From JBCCAG01 sp050331115 (lineage in GTDB: Bacteria > Cyanobacteriota > Cyanobacteriia > CAKZMO01), in assembly GCA_050331115.1 (NCBI GenBank), contig JBHJHD010000104.1, forward strand, positions 1 to 17,200: a DNA stretch of 17,200 bases. Reading direction: 5' to 3'. Positions 14,309 to 17,200 of this stretch are shown piece after piece. Made by a program: the position numbers and the translations under genes. The notes under the pieces were generated by a model. It was not told the origin of the DNA. It ran no database searches and worked only from the letters and a program-made list of their open reading frames with translations. The number at the start of each line of letters is the position of its first letter. Position 1 is the stretch's first letter.

Positions 14309-15061
14309 GTGGATAAAACTAACGTGGACAAAATTCGGGTTGTATTAGTTGAAGACCATGATTTGACTCGAATTGGTCTAAAGACGGCACTGCAGCGCCA
14401 TGATCTTATCGAAGTGGTAGGGGAAGCTGCCAATGGAACCGAAGGAATCAGCGTCATTCAAAAGACTCGGCCCGACGTCGCGATTGTCGATATCGGCCTG
14501 CCGGATATCGACGGGATTGAGGTGACGAGTCAGCTCAAGCAGGGCGCGCCCGACCAGGCAAACGCAAACAAGAAGGCGGCAAGCAACAGCGGGGCGGGTG
14601 ACGCAGGCGGTCAGCCCAAGGTTTTGGTGCTGACGATGCACGACAACGAAGAGGCCGTGCTGGCGGCCTTTGCGGCAGGGGCAGATTCCTACAGCGTCAA
14701 AGACGTGGGTATCGACAAGCTGGTGGAGGCGATTACGGCCACCCACGGCGGCAACGCTTGGATCGACCCGGCGATCGCCCGCATCGTCCTTAAGCAGGCG
14801 CAAACCCAGGCGCAGGCCGCCCGTATTCAGGACCTGCCCGAGTATGAAAAGGTGCTGGAAGCCGATCCGCTCACCGAGCGAGAGCTAGAGGTACTAGAGC
14901 TGATCGTAGACGGCTACAGCAACGCCGATATTGCTAAAGAGCTCTACATCACCATCGGTACCGTCAAGACCCACGTGCGCAACATCCTCAGCAAGCTGTC
15001 GGCCGCAGACCGAACCCAGGCGGCCGTAAGGGCCCTGCGGTCGGGGCTCGTTAGCCTTTAG
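14309..15061 (+). CDS. NarL/FixJ-family response regulator
   Basis: This 250-residue two-component transcription factor has an N-terminal receiver domain with acidic pocket Glu15-Asp16, phosphoacceptor Asp61 in VAIVDIGLPD, Thr109 and Lys131. A LuxR-type helix-turn-helix follows: LTERELEVLELI (188-199), NADIAKELYITIGTVKTHVR (about 205-224) and NILSKLSAADRTQAAVRA. Between receiver strands 3 and 4 there is an extra polar Ala/Asn/Gly-rich stretch (about 80-102, DQANANKKAASNSGAGDAGG) not normal for the fold. The start is uncertain: two GTG codons in frame, 14309 and 14324, sit in a 15-bp near-duplication, giving MDKTN-VDKIR. The receiver strand follows directly after the second. There is no histidine kinase next to it, as is usual in cyanobacteria, so its signal is unknown. 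An orthologue of the conserved NarL-type regulator Rre1 is possible but unproven. Confidence 0.92.
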   Translation: MDKTNVDKIRVVLVEDHDLTRIGLKTALQRHDLIEVVGEAANGTEGISVIQKTRPDVAIVDIGLPDIDGIEVTSQLKQGAPDQANANKKAASNSGAGDAGGQPKVLVLTMHDNEEAVLAAFAAGADSYSVKDVGIDKLVEAITATHGGNAWIDPAIARIVLKQAQTQAQAARIQDLPEYEKVLEADPLTERELEVLELIVDGYSNADIAKELYITIGTVKTHVRNILSKLSAADRTQAAVRALRSGLVSL

Positions 15062-15077
15062 CGCCAGTTAGCCTTTA
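15050..15077. repeat. 11-bp direct repeat containing both convergent stop codons
   Basis: GTTAGCCTTTA occurs at 15050-15060 and again at 15067-15077, 17 bp apart. The first copy supplies most of the plus-strand TAG that ends the response regulator; the second contains the minus-strand TAA that ends the 2H-phosphoesterase-like gene. Only 6 bp separate the two genes, and no terminator hairpin is visible. Confidence 0.8.
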
Positions 15078-15871
15078 TTGCCGCAGTTGAGCGCTGCGAC
15101 GGGCCAGTCTGGCTCGCGCTCAAAGGCTGTCATATCCTCGAACTTGCGCAGCTCCACCTGATGGACCTGAAACAGCTGGGCTTCATCCCTGGCCTGCCAG
15201 CCCTCGTTTAGTGCGGCCACGCTGTTTCGAAGCTCGGTCCGCTCAGCCCTGTCGATCTGGGCCGTGAAGTAACCCAGGGTAATGTGGGCGGTCAGATGAT
15301 ACTGCTGTTCAATACCCAGGGCCATCACTTGCCGATTTTGGTAGATCGCCCGCCGCAGGTCTAAAACCTGGCGATAGGCTTCTTCTGTCTTAGGCGCGAG
15401 GCTGACCCCAATGGCGCGGGGCATCACCATCAGCCCCAAAATTTGCCAGGTGCAGGGAGCGCTCGATCCATCAGAGCGGCTTTCATAGGTCTTAAAGCTG
15501 TAGGCGATCGCCTTGCGCAGCTTGTCGTGGAACTCGGGGGACTCAGCAGCGAGGCGATAGGCATCATCCCAAATTAGGTCGGCTACGGTGAGGTGTAGGC
15601 TAGCCGGCGGCACTAGCCCTAGCACTTCAGGCAGCTTTTCGCTAAGCTGACCCTGCAGCTTTTCTAGAGCCCCATAGGCCTGCTCGTTGGGCTCGTCTTC
15701 GGGGCAGGGCGGCGTAATCACAGAATAGCCTGGAAAGGGGATGGCGGCGCTGCCGTTGTGAGACTGACGATACTTAGCAGAGGGCTGGGCGTAGCGCAGC
15801 TGCGAGCCATAGCTCTCGGTCAGCGTCATCCGCGCCACGCGGTTAATATAGTCCATGTAGAGATCGTCCAC
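15068..15871 (-). CDS. 2H-phosphoesterase-like (LigT fold, DUF1868-type) protein
   Basis: Two HxT motifs mark the 2H phosphoesterase superfamily, whose members open cyclic phosphodiesters or process RNA ends. In the 267-residue form they are His93-Leu-Thr95 in SLHLTVADL and His196-Ile-Thr198 in LTAHITLGYF. The order and spacing (about 100 residues), and the segment PFPGYSVITPP, fit the DUF1868-type members as I remember them. The substrate is unknown. I chose a GTG at 15871: it is preceded by GGGAGAG at good spacing and gives MDDLYMDYINRVARMTL, which is how homologues I recall begin. The frame stays open to a TTG at 15955, adding 28 residues, but no ribosome-binding site precedes that codon. 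The gene ends 6 bp from the convergent response regulator and is divergent from holA. Confidence 0.8.
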   Translation of the reverse strand: MDDLYMDYINRVARMTLTESYGSQLRYAQPSAKYRQSHNGSAAIPFPGYSVITPPCPEDEPNEQAYGALEKLQGQLSEKLPEVLGLVPPASLHLTVADLIWDDAYRLAAESPEFHDKLRKAIAYSFKTYESRSDGSSAPCTWQILGLMVMPRAIGVSLAPKTEEAYRQVLDLRRAIYQNRQVMALGIEQQYHLTAHITLGYFTAQIDRAERTELRNSVAALNEGWQARDEAQLFQVHQVELRKFEDMTAFEREPDWPVAALNCGNKG

Positions 15872-15888
15872 GAGCTCTCTCCCGTCTA
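15872..15888 (-). promoter_or_regulatory. Ribosome-binding site deciding the start of the 2H gene
   Basis: On the minus strand GGGAGAG lies about five bases before the GTG at 15871. Purine-rich sites this clear are rare among the genes here, and it supports the shorter form over the TTG start at 15955. Confidence 0.5.
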
Positions 15889-15964
15889 ACTTCTGATTCC
15901 ACTCCAGCGTAGCCTTTCCGCTCGACCGACGGGTATAGGCATAACTTCCTTTCAATGCAGTTTT

Positions 15965-16948
15965 ATGTCAGTTCATTTTTTCTGGGGGGACGACGATTAC
16001 AGCCTAAATCGCGCTGCTCAAGCCTTGCGCGCCCAGGCGCTCGACCCCAGCTGGGCTAGCGTTAATTTTGACAAATGTATGTCAGATGGCGATATCGTAG
16101 CGGCCCTCGGTCAGGCGATGACGCCGCCTTTTGGGGCCGGGCAGCGATTTATCTGGCTGGCCAACACGAGCTTAGGGCAGCAGTGCCCCAAGCCGCTGCT
16201 GGCTGAGCTAGAGCGCACCCTGCCCAGCGTGCCGGCTACAACAGTTCTGCTGCTCACCGCCGCCCAGAAGCCGGACGGCCGCCTCAAATCGACCAAACTC
16301 CTGCAGATGCACGCCCAGGTGCGCGAATTCTCGAGCATTCCCCCCTGGAAAACGGATCAGCTGGTGCGCCAGGTGCAGGACGCGGCGCGAGACATCAATC
16401 TCCCCTTAGCGGCGCAGACCGCAGACCTGCTGGCTGAAGCGGTCGGAAACAACACCCGGCAGCTGCACGCCGAGCTAGAAAAGCTGCGGCTCTACACCCG
16501 CGGCCAGCCCGTGACCCCGGAGGCCGTCTCCCAGCTGGTGGGCACCTACACCCAGAGCAGCATTAAGCTGGCCACCGCCATCCGCCAGGGCAATACGGCG
16601 GCGGCGCTGACCCAAATCCAAGAGCTGCTGAGCCGCAATGAGCCTAGCCTGCGAATTGTGGCGGTGCTGGTGGGGCAGTTTCGCACCTGGCTGTGGATCA
16701 AGCTGATGCTGGCGGCGGGGGAGCGGGACGAGCGGGCGATCGCCCAGGCAGCGGAGGTGCGCAACCCAAAGCGCATCTACTTTTTGAAGCAGGAGGTCAA
16801 GCGGCCATCGCTGCTGGGCCTGCAGCGGAGTCTCCCCCTGCTGCTGGAGCTAGAATCGGGGCTGAAGCTGGGGGGCGGCGAAATGCTGATGCAAACCAAA
16901 ATCATCGAGCTCTGCCAACTGTTCCGTCTTCAATCGGCGCGAGGCTGA
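15965..16948 (+). CDS. holA: DNA polymerase III subunit delta
   Basis: HolA is the clamp-loader subunit that opens the β sliding clamp during replication. The 327-residue length is normal. The N-terminus MSVHFFWGDDDYSLNRAAQA carries the family's G-[ED]-D-x-[YF] block. The middle shows the degenerate AAA+ fold (FIWLANTSL, TTVLLLTAAQ, KSTKLL). Further signature segments are LLAEAVGNNTRQLHAELEKL, the helical domain III segment SIKLATAIRQGNTAAALTQI, and a C-terminal RSLPLLLELESGLKLGGGEM. The ATG at 15965 is 93 bp from the GTG of the divergent 2H gene. A GIDE-like membrane protein gene begins 3 bp after its stop, so the two are probably co-transcribed. The gene is essential in bacteria, so the surrounding region is core chromosome. 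Confidence 0.95.
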   Translation: MSVHFFWGDDDYSLNRAAQALRAQALDPSWASVNFDKCMSDGDIVAALGQAMTPPFGAGQRFIWLANTSLGQQCPKPLLAELERTLPSVPATTVLLLTAAQKPDGRLKSTKLLQMHAQVREFSSIPPWKTDQLVRQVQDAARDINLPLAAQTADLLAEAVGNNTRQLHAELEKLRLYTRGQPVTPEAVSQLVGTYTQSSIKLATAIRQGNTAAALTQIQELLSRNEPSLRIVAVLVGQFRTWLWIKLMLAAGERDERAIAQAAEVRNPKRIYFLKQEVKRPSLLGLQRSLPLLLELESGLKLGGGEMLMQTKIIELCQLFRLQSARG

Positions 16949-16951
16949 GCA

Positions 16952-17200
16952 ATGCTGCCATTTTTACTCTCTAGTTTGGTGTTGCTGGCCTTTAGCGCTC
17001 TGCTTTTTCGTCGTCGCCAAAAGCTAAAGCAGCGGCTGCTGGCCATCAAAGGCACGGACGTGGGCCGCTTGGGGGATCTGCGGCAGCACGTAGGCCAGCT
17101 GGCGGCAGAAGTAGGCCCCGGCGCCTAACGCGAGAGCGAGGCGCTGGTCGGCACCATACCGTGCGACACCCCACTCGAGGCCAACCTCGAAAATCAGGCC
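16952..17200 (+). pseudogene. GIDE / 'E3 ubiquitin ligase-like' membrane protein gene with in-frame stop (partial)
   Basis: An ATG at 16952 opens a 58-codon frame, MLPFLLSSLVLLAFSALLF (one membrane helix), then RRRQKLKQRLLAIKGT and LRQHVGQLAAEVGPGA, which ends at TAA 17126-17128. Past the TAA the same frame continues without interruption to the window edge, and its sequence (RESEALVGTIPCDTPLEANL then ENQA) looks like the continuation of the same family. In members I recall, a membrane helix and 'AxEIGxGxWREYVxVxGTIxCxxPLxxxLxxQxC' are contiguous. Because the frame is kept, a single-base change to a stop (or a sequencing error) explains it better than a frameshift. The bacterial function of this family is unknown despite the name. 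A real 58-residue protein is the alternative. The gene follows holA by 3 bp and is cut by the window edge. Confidence 0.6.

Noticed and set aside
14009..14457. Minus-strand open frames across the tandem array (70 and 103 residues)
   Set aside because: Their residues simply mirror the repeats (recurring RMPxP, KCHRLP), one runs into the response regulator gene, and neither has a plausible start context.
15872..15955. TTG start for the 2H-phosphoesterase-like gene
   Set aside because: There is no ribosome-binding site before the TTG, while the GTG at 15871 has GGGAGAG in front and a family-like N-terminus.

Overview
The window is chromosomal DNA from a cyanobacterium. The HIP1 octamer GCGATCGC occurs more than 25 times across both strands (for example near 1588, 2033, 3909, 7404, 9479, 12164 and 16735), against well under one expected by chance. 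Several genes also look like cyanobacterial family members. I cannot name the genus.

Layout. (1) 1-1024, all on the minus strand and visibly poorer in GC than the rest: the start of an HNH endonuclease gene cut by the window edge, a ribbon-helix-helix-like partner 11 bp upstream of it, and an orphan 131-aa protein that may be a detached N-terminal domain of a NACHT/STAND protein. This looks like an accessory module. (2) 1091-3729, minus: cobU (cobinamide salvage and nucleotide-loop assembly) directly behind an oligopeptidase B gene, with TAATG stop/start overlap. (3) 3860-7459, minus: two long proline/alanine-rich proteins of unknown function. One has an N-terminal coiled coil and the other an amphipathic Trp-rich C-terminus. 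(4) 7605-10880, plus: a very long GH38 alpha-mannosidase whose last codons overlap a convergent PPC+CAP-domain gene (10872-11762, minus). (5) 12033-13364, plus: an SbcD/Mre11-type nuclease behind a 24-bp palindrome that contains a near-consensus cyanobacterial LexA box. It is followed by a 27-bp tandem repeat and a small orphan gene. (6) 13827-14308: 482 bp without a convincing gene, holding a perfect 11-bp stem hairpin, a 24-bp palindrome and a degenerate 17-bp tandem array organised into 60-bp higher-order units. The array ends 12 bp before a NarL/FixJ-type response regulator gene (14309-15061). (7) 15068-15871 (minus), a 2H-phosphoesterase-like protein, lies divergently from holA (DNA polymerase III delta, 15965-16948). 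(8) A GIDE/'E3 ubiquitin ligase-like' membrane protein gene starts 3 bp after holA, but an in-frame TAA interrupts it at codon 59.

Most genes are ordinary housekeeping or metabolic genes and do not form one pathway. The parts most worth a second look are the 60-bp higher-order array in front of the response regulator, the LexA-like operator on sbcD, the interrupted GIDE-like gene, and the HNH/RHH/NACHT-like module at the left edge. I found no tRNA, rRNA, CRISPR array, transposase or recognisable riboswitch.
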